The position numbers were made by a program, and so were the translations under genes. From JAXMBN01 sp046349875 (lineage in GTDB: Bacteria > Planctomycetota > Planctomycetia > Pirellulales > Pirellulaceae), in assembly GCA_046349875.1 (NCBI GenBank), contig JAXMBN010000003.1, positions 124,001 to 188,000 of the forward strand: DNA of 64,000 nucleotides, written 5' to 3'. Each line of letters begins with the position of its first letter. Position 1 is the first letter of the stretch. Under the pieces are notes generated by a model, which had not been told where the DNA came from, ran no database searches, and saw only the letters and a program-made list of their open reading frames with translations. Shown here in pieces: positions 8,581-17,460 of this stretch.

Positions 8581-8711
8581 GCATTTGAGTGTTATCACAA
8601 CCCGAAGCGTCAGTTTTGAAGTTGCGCATTTGAATATCAATCATAACCCGATGCGTCAGTTTTGAAGATTCGCATTTGATAGATATCACAACCCGAAGCG
8701 TCAGCGAGGGA
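8581..8711 (+). repeat. dispersed planctomycete repeat, three copies in forward orientation
   Basis: Three copies of TATCACAACCCGAAGCGTCA-type sequence start at about 8593, 8641 and 8684; the last continues into GCGAGGGA. Together with the preceding GCATTTGA motif and a TTTTGAAG linker they form units of about 45 bases. The element faces an inverted five-copy array 70 bases downstream. Related single copies occur at 9428 and 47170. Confidence 0.85.
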
Positions 8712-8779
8712 CTGATTTTTCCTTTGTTTTGGCTAGTCCGAGACTTCCTTGCTAACGCTTTTTGATGTGAAGAACGCGA

Positions 8780-8945
8780 TCCCTCGCTGACGCTTCGGGT
8801 TGTGATATAACTGCCCCTTGCTGACGCTCGGGTTGTGATATAGTCGTCCCTTGCTGACGCTGCGGGTTGTGAAATAGGTTGTCCCTTGCTGACGCTGCGG
8901 GTTGTGAAGTATTTGTCCCTTGCTGACGCTACGGGTTGTGAAGAT
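8780..8945 (-). repeat. dispersed planctomycete repeat, five copies in reverse orientation
   Basis: Five copies of TCCCTTGCTGACGCTNCGGG followed by TTGTGA start at about 8780, 8813, 8846, 8881 and 8914, with a period of 33-35 bases. They are the reverse complement of the forward copies at 8581-8711, so the locus is a large imperfect inverted array. Translation of the array gives a repetitive RSVSKG-type peptide that I consider spurious. Confidence 0.85.
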
Positions 8946-8992
8946 CAACACTTGCTAGACACTGAGCTTTCGTTAGCGCAACTACTAGAGTG

Positions 8993-9406
8993 TTAGCGTG
9001 GCTTGCGTTCGATGGCCAAGGCAACCAAAACACAGCTGCCATCATCGATGACCTCGATCCCTGCATCGCGAGCGCGTTGCGAAGCGATGCGGTCTTCGGC
9101 TCCTGGTTGCATCCACAGGACTTGAACCTTGGCGGCGATGGCTTGTTCGACAATCTGTCGTGTTACATGGGGAGGTGTGACGATGGAAAGAGCTTCGACC
9201 GATTCTGGCACGGCAGCAAGTGTGGGAAACGCTTGGTAGCCCTCGACTGTTTCCGCCACAGGGTTTAATGGAAACGTCTTCCTACCCGAACGCACCAACG
9301 CTTGAAAGATGATATTGCCATACTTGGAACGATCGCGGGATGCTCCCGCGACTGCAAAGGACTTGGCATGGAGAAATCGAGCGATGGGATCGTGTGGTGT
9401 CGTCAT
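8993..9406 (-). CDS. CoA-binding domain protein (YccU-like)
   Basis: The 137-residue protein is one Rossmann-like CoA_binding domain. FAVAGASRDRSKYGNIIFQAL is the glycine-rich nucleotide loop region (motif core AVAGASRDRSKYGN), followed by VNP-like PLNPVAETVEGYQAFPTL and the VLWMQPGAEDRIAS segment typical of the YccU/CoA-binding family. Such proteins bind CoA or acyl-CoA; the physiological role is unknown. Two adjacent ATGs (9406 and 9409) can serve as start. A single copy of the dispersed repeat lies immediately upstream. It is a monocistronic gene between the repeat array and the sulfotransferase. Confidence 0.88.
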   Translation of the reverse strand: MTTPHDPIARFLHAKSFAVAGASRDRSKYGNIIFQALVRSGRKTFPLNPVAETVEGYQAFPTLAAVPESVEALSIVTPPHVTRQIVEQAIAAKVQVLWMQPGAEDRIASQRARDAGIEVIDDGSCVLVALAIERKPR

Positions 9407-9427
9407 CATTTTAGGTGCGCTTTTGAG

Positions 9428-9452
9428 TATTATCACAACCCGACGCGTAAGC
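9428..9452 (+). repeat. single copy of the dispersed repeat
   Basis: TATTATCACAACCCGACGCG followed by TAAGC matches the forward repeat at 8593 with a few changes. It sits just upstream of the CoA-binding gene. Confidence 0.7.
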
Positions 9453-9475
9453 TATAGCGCTTGGCGAGTGCGAAG

Positions 9476-10369
9476 TCATGAAGTCAATCCTGTTGCGAGC
9501 CAACGAGCGCATTGCTCACCCAGTTCTTGACGAGCCTTGTCTTCGTATTCACGCGATTGTTCGTTCGTGAGTACATCCTTCCATCTCCCATTCACACCTT
9601 TGTGGATGAAAACGTCGGCCCCTGCATCCCAGAAGGCGCCACCCAATGGAACGCTTTTGGTCGCATGTTTTTTCATCCAATCAAAGGAACAATATTCGAT
9701 GATGGAAGGCCATCGCGCCAAGTCGATGGAGATATTCAGAAAGTTTGCGATGCGTTCCATCTCGCCAGGCATATCGCGTTTGAGGCTTTCGAAATGAACC
9801 AATAGTACATTGGGAAGGGTGCGGATAGCCCACCACGAACGGACGTTTTCCCAGAATGGCCAGAAGGGATAGCCATCGCCTTGAAACCAGTCGAGCCAAT
9901 ACTGACGAATATCTTGGGGAGGCGGAGTGATCGGAGGTCCTACGCGACCAGGTGCATCATTCAAAGCGTCGTACCAAAGTTGATTCGCATTCGCATGATG
10001 GTTATAGAGGCTCCATACGACATCGCGTCCATCGCGAGCGATATAAATGTATTTAGCTTGCTGAGAAAATACTAATGCATCGACCGGCAAATGCGTTTTA
10101 AGAAAGCGGCGATGGGACTGGGCTTCTACGGCAGTTAGTTTGACTTCTTTCGGCGGTACGCGGAGATCCATCCATGGCGACATCTCTGCGACGGATAGAT
10201 CTGGATCCCCTTGAAACAGCAATTGAGCCACGATCTGCTGCATCCAGGTCGTCCCTGATTTTCCGTAGGTGGCGATGATAATGTCATCTGGGCGAAAGTT
10301 GAAATCATTCCAAATCGTCGAGTCGAAATGGTGATTATGTATTTCGCGGGTTTTCTTGGGCCAATCCAC
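9476..10369 (-). CDS. sulfotransferase family protein
   Basis: Cytosolic-type sulfotransferases move a sulfuryl group from PAPS to hydroxyl or amino acceptors. The 5'-phosphosulfate loop is ATYGKSGTTWMQQIV (residues about 32-46), the 3'-phosphate site is YIARDGRDVVWSLYNHH, and the C-terminal KGVNGRWKDVLT corresponds to the family's RKGxxGDWK motif. The expected catalytic histidine lies in FLKTHLPVDAL. Length 297 is normal for the family. The acceptor is unknown. A sulfatase is encoded 50 kb away in the same window; sulfated glycans are a plausible but unproven theme. It is preceded by a 230-base gap towards the ECF sigma gene. Confidence 0.92.
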   Translation of the reverse strand: MDWPKKTREIHNHHFDSTIWNDFNFRPDDIIIATYGKSGTTWMQQIVAQLLFQGDPDLSVAEMSPWMDLRVPPKEVKLTAVEAQSHRRFLKTHLPVDALVFSQQAKYIYIARDGRDVVWSLYNHHANANQLWYDALNDAPGRVGPPITPPPQDIRQYWLDWFQGDGYPFWPFWENVRSWWAIRTLPNVLLVHFESLKRDMPGEMERIANFLNISIDLARWPSIIEYCSFDWMKKHATKSVPLGGAFWDAGADVFIHKGVNGRWKDVLTNEQSREYEDKARQELGEQCARWLATGLTS

Positions 10370-10602
10370 TGGCTACTCCCTCGTTGGTATTCGTGATCCC
10401 TGGGCCAAAGCAATGAGCATCATCTTAGCGGCTTGGCCGCAATGTGGAGAAGGTGCTTCAAGGGCTTGCCATGCCATCGTTTGAATCGCAATTTCGTTGG
10501 CGGAATAAGGAGGTGCCCGGACCGTGGTACAATGGCCATGTCATAACCAAATTCTTGGGGTGCCGCATGAGTTCAGCAAATTGGGGGAAACGTAGGTAAT
10601 CC
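10370..10602. other. intergenic region between divergent sulfotransferase and ECF sigma genes
   Basis: This 233-base gap must hold the promoters of both divergent genes. I see no long palindrome or repeat in it. AGGTAATCC directly before 10603 is the ribosome site of the sigma gene. Confidence 0.5.
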
Positions 10603-11229
10603 ATGGACGATCGCGATGCATTATCCTCGATTGCTGGTTGGATCGATGCGGTACGCGCTGGCGAGCCATTGGGGCAGCAGGCCCTTTGGGACCGCTTCTT
10701 CCCGCAAATTGTGAGGCTCGCCAAATCTCGCATGTGCGATGGGATTTGTCGGGCGGGAGATGAGGAAGATGTGGCATTGAGCGTCCTCAACAGTTTCTTT
10801 GCAGGATTTCAGGAAAATAGTTTTCCGGACGTGAGGGGGCGCGATGATCTTTGGCGATTGCTATCCCGGATGACGCAGCGCAAAGTGGCGGACTGGGTTC
10901 GTTCACAAGGCCGGAAGAAGCGTTTTGCCTTGGGAGAATCGGCCTTGATGCGTAACGCTTTCGATGAAAATCCGCTTCCGATGGAACAGCAGAAGCATCC
11001 TGGGCCAACGCCCGATATGGAATTGGTTTTCATCGAGCAGTGCCAGCGACTGATGAAATTGTTGCCCACCGATTTGCAAGCCGTCGTCATTCAAAAACTT
11101 TCTGGCCAAAAAAACGAAGACATCGCAAATCAATTGAACTGTTCCATTGCTACGGTCGAACGGCGCCTCAAGTTGATACGCGAACTATGGACGAAAGCAA
11201 TTGAGGATGAACGAGGACTCGAACCCTAA
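10603..11229 (+). CDS. ECF-type RNA polymerase sigma factor
   Basis: The 208-residue protein has region 2 (QQALWDRFFPQIVRLAKSRM and DLWRLLSRMTQRKVADWVRSQGRKKR) and a C-terminal region 4 helix-turn-helix (LQAVVIQKLSGQKNEDIANQLNCSIATVERRLKLIRELW). It resembles the planctomycete ECF groups that sit beside Ser/Thr kinases instead of anti-sigma factors. The kinase gene starts 23 bases before the sigma stop codon, so translation is coupled. The start has AGGTAATCC upstream. Its regulon is unknown; the usual idea is that the kinase senses a signal and modifies the sigma factor. Confidence 0.9.
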   Translation: MDDRDALSSIAGWIDAVRAGEPLGQQALWDRFFPQIVRLAKSRMCDGICRAGDEEDVALSVLNSFFAGFQENSFPDVRGRDDLWRLLSRMTQRKVADWVRSQGRKKRFALGESALMRNAFDENPLPMEQQKHPGPTPDMELVFIEQCQRLMKLLPTDLQAVVIQKLSGQKNEDIANQLNCSIATVERRLKLIRELWTKAIEDERGLEP

Positions 11230-13840
11230 TTTTCCAACCCTATCTTTGGATGATCGGCTCGTCATCGAAAACCTTTGTAGCGAGTTCGATCGCGAATGGC
11301 TTGCGCAAGGAGATTCTCCATCGATTGGAGCGTATCTGTCGAGGGTTGGTGAATTTCTTCAAGAGGCGATGCTTGAAGAGCTGATCCGGATCGATAGGGA
11401 GTATCGTCAGCGGCAGGGGAAGCCGCAGAGCATGGAGGAGTATGTCAAAGAGTTTCCTCGTTGGGCAAGGGCCGTACATCGCGCTCACCGCGATCGAGCC
11501 GTTGAAGATTTCAAGAGCGATTCGATCGAGTCGGATGCAACAAACAATACCGATTGGCTCTTGGCGGCACAACAAGCGAAAGAAATCTTCGAGCTCGTAC
11601 GAAGATTTCAGCATGAAGGAATGGCATCGGCATCCCCATCGACGCAGGATCCAACGGAATGGATGGACCGCCAGGCACCTCTGATCGAATCGATTCAAAA
11701 GACACTGGCTGGATTTCAAAGGAACGCCCCTGTTCGGAACGGTATTCCTTCACAGCGACTCGGCGATTTTCAAATCGTGCGACAAATTGGGCGGGGAGGA
11801 ATGGGGGCTGTATTTGAAGCCGAGCAGATTTCACTCAAACGGAAGGTCGCTCTCAAAATTCTCTGGGTGTCAACGGGCCAGCAAGAGGAGGCTCGTGAAC
11901 GATTTCAACGAGAAGCAACAACTGTCGCGAATCTTCATCATACGAACATCGTTCCGATCTTTGCGGTGGGTGAAGAACAAGGTTTTGACTATTATGCGAT
12001 GCAATTGATCGATGGGCAAAGCTTGGATATCGTTCTTCGTCAAGCCAAAGAGGATCTTGATTGGAAGAAGGTTGCGAACTGGGGGCTTCAAGCTGCAGAG
12101 GCATTATCGCATGCTCATGAGCGAGGAGTCGTTCATCGTGATGTGAAGCCATCCAACTTGATTTTGGATTCGTCGGCGCGTATTTGGTTAACCGATTTTG
12201 GACTCGCAAAAAGCCCTGACGATCAATCGTTGAGTTTCGCGGGGGCGATGATTGGGACACCTCGCTATATGAGCCCCGAGCAGGCTTCGGCTGCTTCCAA
12301 TAGTGTGGATCATCGTAGCGACATCTATAGCCTTGGTGCCTCGCTGTATGAACTATTGTCAGGGCGCCCCGTCTTTGATGGAGATTCACCGCTTCAGGTG
12401 ATTCAACAGATTCTCAAGGAAGAACCCAAGCGTTTGGATAGAATCCAACCCGAGGTTCCTCGCGATCTCGTCACGGTGGTGATGAAGTGTTTGAATAAGG
12501 ATCCATCGCAGCGATACGCCAGTGCAAAAGAACTAGCCGATGATCTTCGCTCCGTAAGTGAAGGTCGTCCGATCAAGGCGCGTCGAACGAGTGCATTGGA
12601 AGTGCTTGGGAAATGGTTGAAACGACACGCCACCGTCGTTCGCAACGTCGGTGCCATCGTGGTGGTTACTTCCTTTGTGCTTGGCATTGCCATTTGGAGT
12701 CTTGCAAGCTGGAAGAGTTATCGACTCGCGAAACTCCGATTGAAATCTTCCAATGGATCCGTCGTGGCTTCCGTTTTCAATGCCGAAGGGAAACAGGTCG
12801 GTTCGTCTGTGAGTCTCCCTACACAAACGCCCATCGAGATCGAAGCGGGCCGCTATCAGGTGCGATTGGCAAGCCCTGGAGTTCCAAGTATTGAGTCCTC
12901 CCTGATGCTTGATCCTCAAAGTTCAGTGGAATTCGAGGTCGATCCTCAAGAGAGTTTGGTTTGTGATCCGTTGCCTGAGCGATTAGGATACCGCGTCTTG
13001 GAGGAACCCAAGGGAACGGTGGTGTCGTGGGATGCAAATGATTTTCGATTTGAATCAGAACTCGATCGACCTATTCCTTTGCGACAAGCATGGAAGTTAA
13101 GCGAACTGAAATGGAAGAGTTCGGTGAAACATGTCGTCGGGCTTGGCCGTGTCGATTCCAAGGGTCATGTCGAGGTAGTCGTAACCCAGTCGAAAGTTTC
13201 GAGCGTATGGGCAATCGCGTCCGACCGAGGGCTTCTATGGAAGCAATCGTTTGCGCAATCGGAATCGGAGGATTCACTAGATCAGGAGAATGATGTGCGA
13301 GGCGACATCTTGGCTCCTCCGATGTTAGTGGACGATGCAGATGGAGATGGCCACCAAGATTTACTCGTAACCATCGGGCAGAATCCCAAAGAGCCTCGAA
13401 CGGACGTGGAACAAGTTCATCGCTTTGTGGCACTCTTGTCTGGGAATACGGGCCGTATTTTGTGGCGATATGACATTCCCAAAGAGTTGTTTGCGGGACG
13501 AGGGAATCAACCGATTCCCAAATCGCTCTGGTGGGAGCTTGCTGAACCGTTTCAGACGGGTACGCAGAATCAGAGTGACTCGATCGTTCGGCAAGGGCGA
13601 TTGCTTCGGCACCTCAACCGCACCACCATGCGAAATGCTCCTCATTGTGAAGTGCCCCAAGTACAACTGATACGAACCAATGGCATACCTCGAGTCGGTG
13701 TGCAATGTGCGTCTCAATTGCAGTTGTTGCAACTTGAAAATGGAACCCCAATCGAGAATACAAGGACTTGCGATGTCTTCCTAGATTGCCTTCCATCGTT
13801 TTGGATGTCGATGGAGATCAAAGCGATGATTTGTTGGTGA
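11207..13840 (+). CDS. Ser/Thr protein kinase with membrane anchor, N-terminal part of a frameshifted gene
   Basis: A ~180-residue leader precedes a full kinase domain: glycine loop IGRGGMGAVFEAEQ, VALKIL with the ATP lysine, HRDVKPSNLIL catalytic loop, DFGLAKSP and GTPRYMSPEQASA. A transmembrane segment follows (VGAIVVVTSFVLGIAIW), then a PEGA-like beta region and the first FG-GAP/PQQ-like repeats with calcium-type loops such as DDADGDGHQDLLV. The frame ends at 13838-13840 with an unrelated tail (FLDCLPSFWMSMEIKAMICW), whereas the next repeat LDVDGDQSDDLLVI continues in another frame at about 13797. So this is the first part of one ~2,060-residue receptor kinase ending near 17402. It overlaps and pairs with the preceding sigma gene. 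Confidence 0.85.
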   Translation: MNEDSNPNFPTLSLDDRLVIENLCSEFDREWLAQGDSPSIGAYLSRVGEFLQEAMLEELIRIDREYRQRQGKPQSMEEYVKEFPRWARAVHRAHRDRAVEDFKSDSIESDATNNTDWLLAAQQAKEIFELVRRFQHEGMASASPSTQDPTEWMDRQAPLIESIQKTLAGFQRNAPVRNGIPSQRLGDFQIVRQIGRGGMGAVFEAEQISLKRKVALKILWVSTGQQEEARERFQREATTVANLHHTNIVPIFAVGEEQGFDYYAMQLIDGQSLDIVLRQAKEDLDWKKVANWGLQAAEALSHAHERGVVHRDVKPSNLILDSSARIWLTDFGLAKSPDDQSLSFAGAMIGTPRYMSPEQASAASNSVDHRSDIYSLGASLYELLSGRPVFDGDSPLQVIQQILKEEPKRLDRIQPEVPRDLVTVVMKCLNKDPSQRYASAKELADDLRSVSEGRPIKARRTSALEVLGKWLKRHATVVRNVGAIVVVTSFVLGIAIWSLASWKSYRLAKLRLKSSNGSVVASVFNAEGKQVGSSVSLPTQTPIEIEAGRYQVRLASPGVPSIESSLMLDPQSSVEFEVDPQESLVCDPLPERLGYRVLEEPKGTVVSWDANDFRFESELDRPIPLRQAWKLSELKWKSSVKHVVGLGRVDSKGHVEVVVTQSKVSSVWAIASDRGLLWKQSFAQSESEDSLDQENDVRGDILAPPMLVDDADGDGHQDLLVTIGQNPKEPRTDVEQVHRFVALLSGNTGRILWRYDIPKELFAGRGNQPIPKSLWWELAEPFQTGTQNQSDSIVRQGRLLRHLNRTTMRNAPHCEVPQVQLIRTNGIPRVGVQCASQLQLLQLENGTPIENTRTCDVFLDCLPSFWMSMEIKAMICW

Positions 13841-14330
13841 TTGCCCTGCCATTGCAGGTACTCGCCGGGACGATGGTTCCGATGGTACCTCGGGTACGGG
13901 TCATGGCACTGGTCCGTTCGCGAAAGCAAGCAACTATGGGAACGGATTTTGGCGACGGAACTACCGCCGACGAAAGGCTTGCAGGGTCCGACCCCCGTGT
14001 GGTAACCTTGGTCAGTAGCGATCGATTGTTGGTACCGAATCAATGCAATTTGCAGGCTGGATACCTAGGACGATTGGTACCCATGGTCGGGTTTGGAAGC
14101 GATTCGAATCGATACCGGGGAAACTCATTGGAACCAACCGATTCCCAACGCGGATTTTCGATTGCACCACTTCGCATCCCAAGTCTTGGGCAGGGGTTGC
14201 AAGGGGAAGTGGTTTGTGGCATCGGTTGGGGAACTCCCATGCAGGTCGTTGTCGAGTGTCGCGATCGACTCGACGGAAAATTGCTATGCAGCGGGAGGAA
14301 CTTTCAGATGCGATCGATGTTGTCGAGGGG
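13770..14330 (+). other. cluster of frameshifts inside the receptor-kinase gene
   Basis: Family-like sequence moves between frames several times here. LDVDGDQSDDLLVIALPL (13800-13853) is in frame 1; SKQLWERILATELPPTKG (about 13921-13980) is back in the kinase frame; VVTLVSSDRLLV is in frame 1; LEAIRIDTGETHWNQPIP (about 14090-14145) is in the kinase frame; GEVVCGIGWGTPMQVVVECR is in frame 1; and DVVEGIEHIAEERTVQVLLGG onward is in frame 3. At least five indels within 560 bases are needed to restore one frame. This is either a poorly assembled stretch or a decayed segment. Confidence 0.7.
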
Positions 14331-17300
14331 ATTGAGCATATCGCAGAAGAACGTACGGTGCAGGTTTTGCTTGGAGGAGGACGATCCACCAAGTTGCTTC
14401 AAGGATTTGACGAACAATCGGGACGTCTCAAATATCAGATCTCTGCGTTTGAGAGGTTGGAGCGCAAAGATGTAAATGGAGATGGTTGCAAGGAACTCTG
14501 CATCTATCGAGATTTGGGACAGGAGTTCGCGCCTCGCGTGCAATTGACCATTGCTCAGTCGCTGGAAGGCGAACAATGGAGGGCTCTCGATGAGCCTTAC
14601 CAGCTTGGATCGGATTTTGATCAAGATGGAGTGCAAGATTTGTTGGTCGGCAATGATTCATTGGTGCGGGCCGTTTCCGGAACTACTGGCGTGCCTTTGT
14701 GGACTTACCGATCGCCAGCACCGATCCACGCGTGGAGGCTTCAAACCTATGAGAGCTCGATGAGTGAATGGACCGACGTGCTTTCTCCTGCGATGTATCA
14801 AGAGAAGTCTCCCACGACCATCACTCAGCAAAGAGCTACCGCGGGGATGGCAGCGCGGGACGCTTGGGACATCGATCATGATGGAGCCGGCGATGTTTTG
14901 GTGCAAACGATTTGCAAAACTTCGCGAGCCCATTCACCGGTACTGATGCTGTCGGGGCGTACTGGGAAAGTGCTTTGGCGAATTGGAGAGGAGAGTGGAT
15001 CGTCTGAAGATCCTCCCCGACTCCAGCCATGGGACCTGAATGGAGATGGCAAGTTAGAAGTGCTGCGCATCCATGCTAGTCGAAAAGCACAAGCAACCGC
15101 CGGAGGTCCGAGCCGTCTATGGGATGCGACGCTTTATGAAGCAGGTACCGTCGAGCCAATATGGACTCGATCGTTTTTTTCTGGCGACTCAGGCTCCATC
15201 ATGGATCAGATGAGAATGGCGGCCTATCCAAGAGCCAAAGCGATGAAGGTGAATGCGGACGAATACTGGGACTTGTTGCTGGTGACGACCGAAAATGTAT
15301 TAGGAGTGACTCAACCACAGTATTGTTGGACTGTACTGAGTGGCAAGGAGGGAGTTTCGGCTTCTCCAAGATTGATCCATGACAAAGGCGATCCTCTCGC
15401 CATGTTGGAACGATCGGTGACAGTTGACGTCGATGGTGATGGGAGACGGGAACTTCTAGCAACGCGATTGGAAGAAGGTGTTCTAGCTAGTGAGGGTGGA
15501 CGTTTTGTGGTGCTCGAATTGTGGGATGCTTCCAATCGCGAAAAGCTGTGGGAAAGGAAGTATCGAGTTCATGATCGTTATTGGAATGGGAACGATCGTT
15601 CTTCCTTAAGGCCGCATGTAATTTACTCGCGCGGAGGTTCCGTTCGCTTTGCACTGGCTCTGTTCGATGAGAAGAGCGAATCAAAGATTATCTTGATCGA
15701 TGCAAAAGGAGAAACGCTCAAGGAAATGAAGCTCGATCGTCGCCAGGACGGTTCCTCTCAGGTTGGTCCTTGTTGGATTGGGGATGTAAATGGCGATGGG
15801 GATCAGGATCTCTTGGTTGATGATCATGGATTGTTGGCTATCGAAGTGTGGAAGGATAATCGGGAATGGAAACGATATGACGTGCAGGCCAGCGATCCCT
15901 CGATGCAGCTTCACCTTATGCATATCGATTCGCAGAATCGACTGTTGCAGGTGTCCGATCCGACAATGCGTTGGGTGCAAGCATGGAAGGCGGATACTGG
16001 GGATCGCCTGTGGACGGTTCATGGACCGCGAACGCAGGTGCGAAGTCGATCGACCGAATCTGTGTCCGTTCAAGTGCTACAGAGTTTTACGATGGAAGCA
16101 GGTTGGGTTCAGTTCCATGGCGATCATGGCATGCATAGCGTACACCTGGGACATGTTGGTGAAGGTCGCCCAAGTTTTATGTCTCCATCGCACGTCCGCA
16201 TGGGGCGAGGGATCGTGGAAGATGTTCGTTGGAAACGCCCCTTGCCATGGGCTCAAGTGGTCGATCTAGAACTGGGCTTTGGTCTTCCACCGAAGTTGCC
16301 ACTCTTCATGGCCTTTGTGCTCATGGCCAGTGGGTTATTGATCGTGGCACCGTGGATGATCTATCGGATGTATCGTTTTCAACAACTGACCATGACAGGT
16401 GCTTTCCTAGGATTGGTGAGCATCATGGGACTCGATATGGCGTTCTTTGCCAATTCGTATCCAATGTCGATCTTTCAAGTCTCGCCAACGGCCATGGAAA
16501 AGCTGTCGTTGGCCATTCAGTTTGCTCCGTTCTGGCTGGGGATTTTGACCATTCCCAAGTGGATTTATGAGGGCCGTTTTAAGCTGATCGTAGGTTGGGC
16601 AGTGGTGCTGTTGTGTTGTACGTTGGGGATGGCGTGCCTAGCGATTGCAAGATCCATTGACCTTTCTCCTTGGGCTGATGGGGAGAGTTTTGCTTGGCGT
16701 TTCGAACCAGCTATTCTTTTCTATGGAGCTTTTGCAGCGTGTTGGATGGGTGTTCCGGTATGGGTTTGCAATGGGATCTATCGCCGATGGTTTTTGCGGA
16801 AGAAAGAGAATGCAGCACCGATTCGAAGTCGGCCGAAAGTGTGGAATCGTCGTCAGATGATCAACTATTTGTTTCGGATCGGAGTGGTTGCGTGGATTGC
16901 TTACGTGACGATGATTCCTGAGTGGATCGGTAGGCTCTATCGTCCTGATGGTGAGATTGGTGGAAGTTTTGGTTTGTTGGAAACGGAATCAGGGGTTCGA
17001 GCTCCATTATGGGATCCCCCCAAGCCCTATAGTGGACTTATTGCGTCGACGATCCGCATGCCATGGCAGCCAGTTCAAGGAAATGCTCATCTCGAAATTC
17101 ATCTGCAGCATACCGCGTCGCGTTTGCCCATGATGATTGCAGTTCTATGTGGATTGCTTTTGGTAATATCGCGATGCCTAGGAATTCGCTGGTTCGAAAA
17201 AGAAAACCGGTTCTTCTGGGATTTAGGATTGGGAATGCTCGGCTTGGAGTTGATTACTTATGGAACCCGAGTGATCACTTGGGACGAGCTTCCCACCGGT

Positions 17301-17402
17301 GGGATGTTGATCATTGCGAACTCAATCATTGCTATAGTGAGCCTTTGGAGACACCATCGTCGGTGGAAAGTGGATTTCCGGGGGCGAGCTGGAGTGATAT
17401 AA
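14043..17402 (+). CDS. FG-GAP/PQQ-like propeller and membrane part of the frameshifted receptor kinase
   Basis: The open frame starts at 14043, but credible protein begins only near 14290. It contains repeated propeller blades with Asp-rich loops (DVNGDGCKELCI, SDFDQDGVQDLLVG, DIDHDGAGDVLVQ, DLNGDGKLEVLRI, DVDGDGRRELLA, DVNGDGDQDLLVD), each followed by PQQ-like outer strands such as SGTTGVPLWTYR. The last ~350 residues have about eight hydrophobic segments (for example FMAFVLMASGLLIVAPWM and IVGWAVVLLCCTLGMACLAI). This is the sensory and multi-pass membrane half of the kinase encoded upstream, not a separate gene in the intact ancestor. It has no convincing ribosome site of its own. It ends 58 bases before kptA. 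Confidence 0.75.
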   Translation: MQFAGWIPRTIGTHGRVWKRFESIPGKLIGTNRFPTRIFDCTTSHPKSWAGVARGSGLWHRLGNSHAGRCRVSRSTRRKIAMQREELSDAIDVVEGIEHIAEERTVQVLLGGGRSTKLLQGFDEQSGRLKYQISAFERLERKDVNGDGCKELCIYRDLGQEFAPRVQLTIAQSLEGEQWRALDEPYQLGSDFDQDGVQDLLVGNDSLVRAVSGTTGVPLWTYRSPAPIHAWRLQTYESSMSEWTDVLSPAMYQEKSPTTITQQRATAGMAARDAWDIDHDGAGDVLVQTICKTSRAHSPVLMLSGRTGKVLWRIGEESGSSEDPPRLQPWDLNGDGKLEVLRIHASRKAQATAGGPSRLWDATLYEAGTVEPIWTRSFFSGDSGSIMDQMRMAAYPRAKAMKVNADEYWDLLLVTTENVLGVTQPQYCWTVLSGKEGVSASPRLIHDKGDPLAMLERSVTVDVDGDGRRELLATRLEEGVLASEGGRFVVLELWDASNREKLWERKYRVHDRYWNGNDRSSLRPHVIYSRGGSVRFALALFDEKSESKIILIDAKGETLKEMKLDRRQDGSSQVGPCWIGDVNGDGDQDLLVDDHGLLAIEVWKDNREWKRYDVQASDPSMQLHLMHIDSQNRLLQVSDPTMRWVQAWKADTGDRLWTVHGPRTQVRSRSTESVSVQVLQSFTMEAGWVQFHGDHGMHSVHLGHVGEGRPSFMSPSHVRMGRGIVEDVRWKRPLPWAQVVDLELGFGLPPKLPLFMAFVLMASGLLIVAPWMIYRMYRFQQLTMTGAFLGLVSIMGLDMAFFANSYPMSIFQVSPTAMEKLSLAIQFAPFWLGILTIPKWIYEGRFKLIVGWAVVLLCCTLGMACLAIARSIDLSPWADGESFAWRFEPAILFYGAFAACWMGVPVWVCNGIYRRWFLRKKENAAPIRSRPKVWNRRQMINYLFRIGVVAWIAYVTMIPEWIGRLYRPDGEIGGSFGLLETESGVRAPLWDPPKPYSGLIASTIRMPWQPVQGNAHLEIHLQHTASRLPMMIAVLCGLLLVISRCLGIRWFEKENRFFWDLGLGMLGLELITYGTRVITWDELPTGGMLIIANSIIAIVSLWRHHRRWKVDFRGRAGVI

Positions 17403-17460
17403 GATTCGTGCGCCAACAACCATGTGGATGTTCAACAGTTGATTTTGAGCTAGGAAACGA

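Noticed and set aside
8581..8945. CRISPR array
   Set aside because: Repeat units are directly abutting with 7-15 variable bases between them, occur in both orientations, and no cas gene is present.
8733..8951. Open frame of 72 codons with RSVSKG-type repeats
   Set aside because: It is the translation of the reverse intergenic repeat array; composition and periodicity come from the repeat, with no ribosome site.
13768..14475. Separate 235-codon gene in frame 1
   Set aside because: Only short pieces of it fit the propeller repeats; the rest is out-of-frame receptor-kinase sequence.
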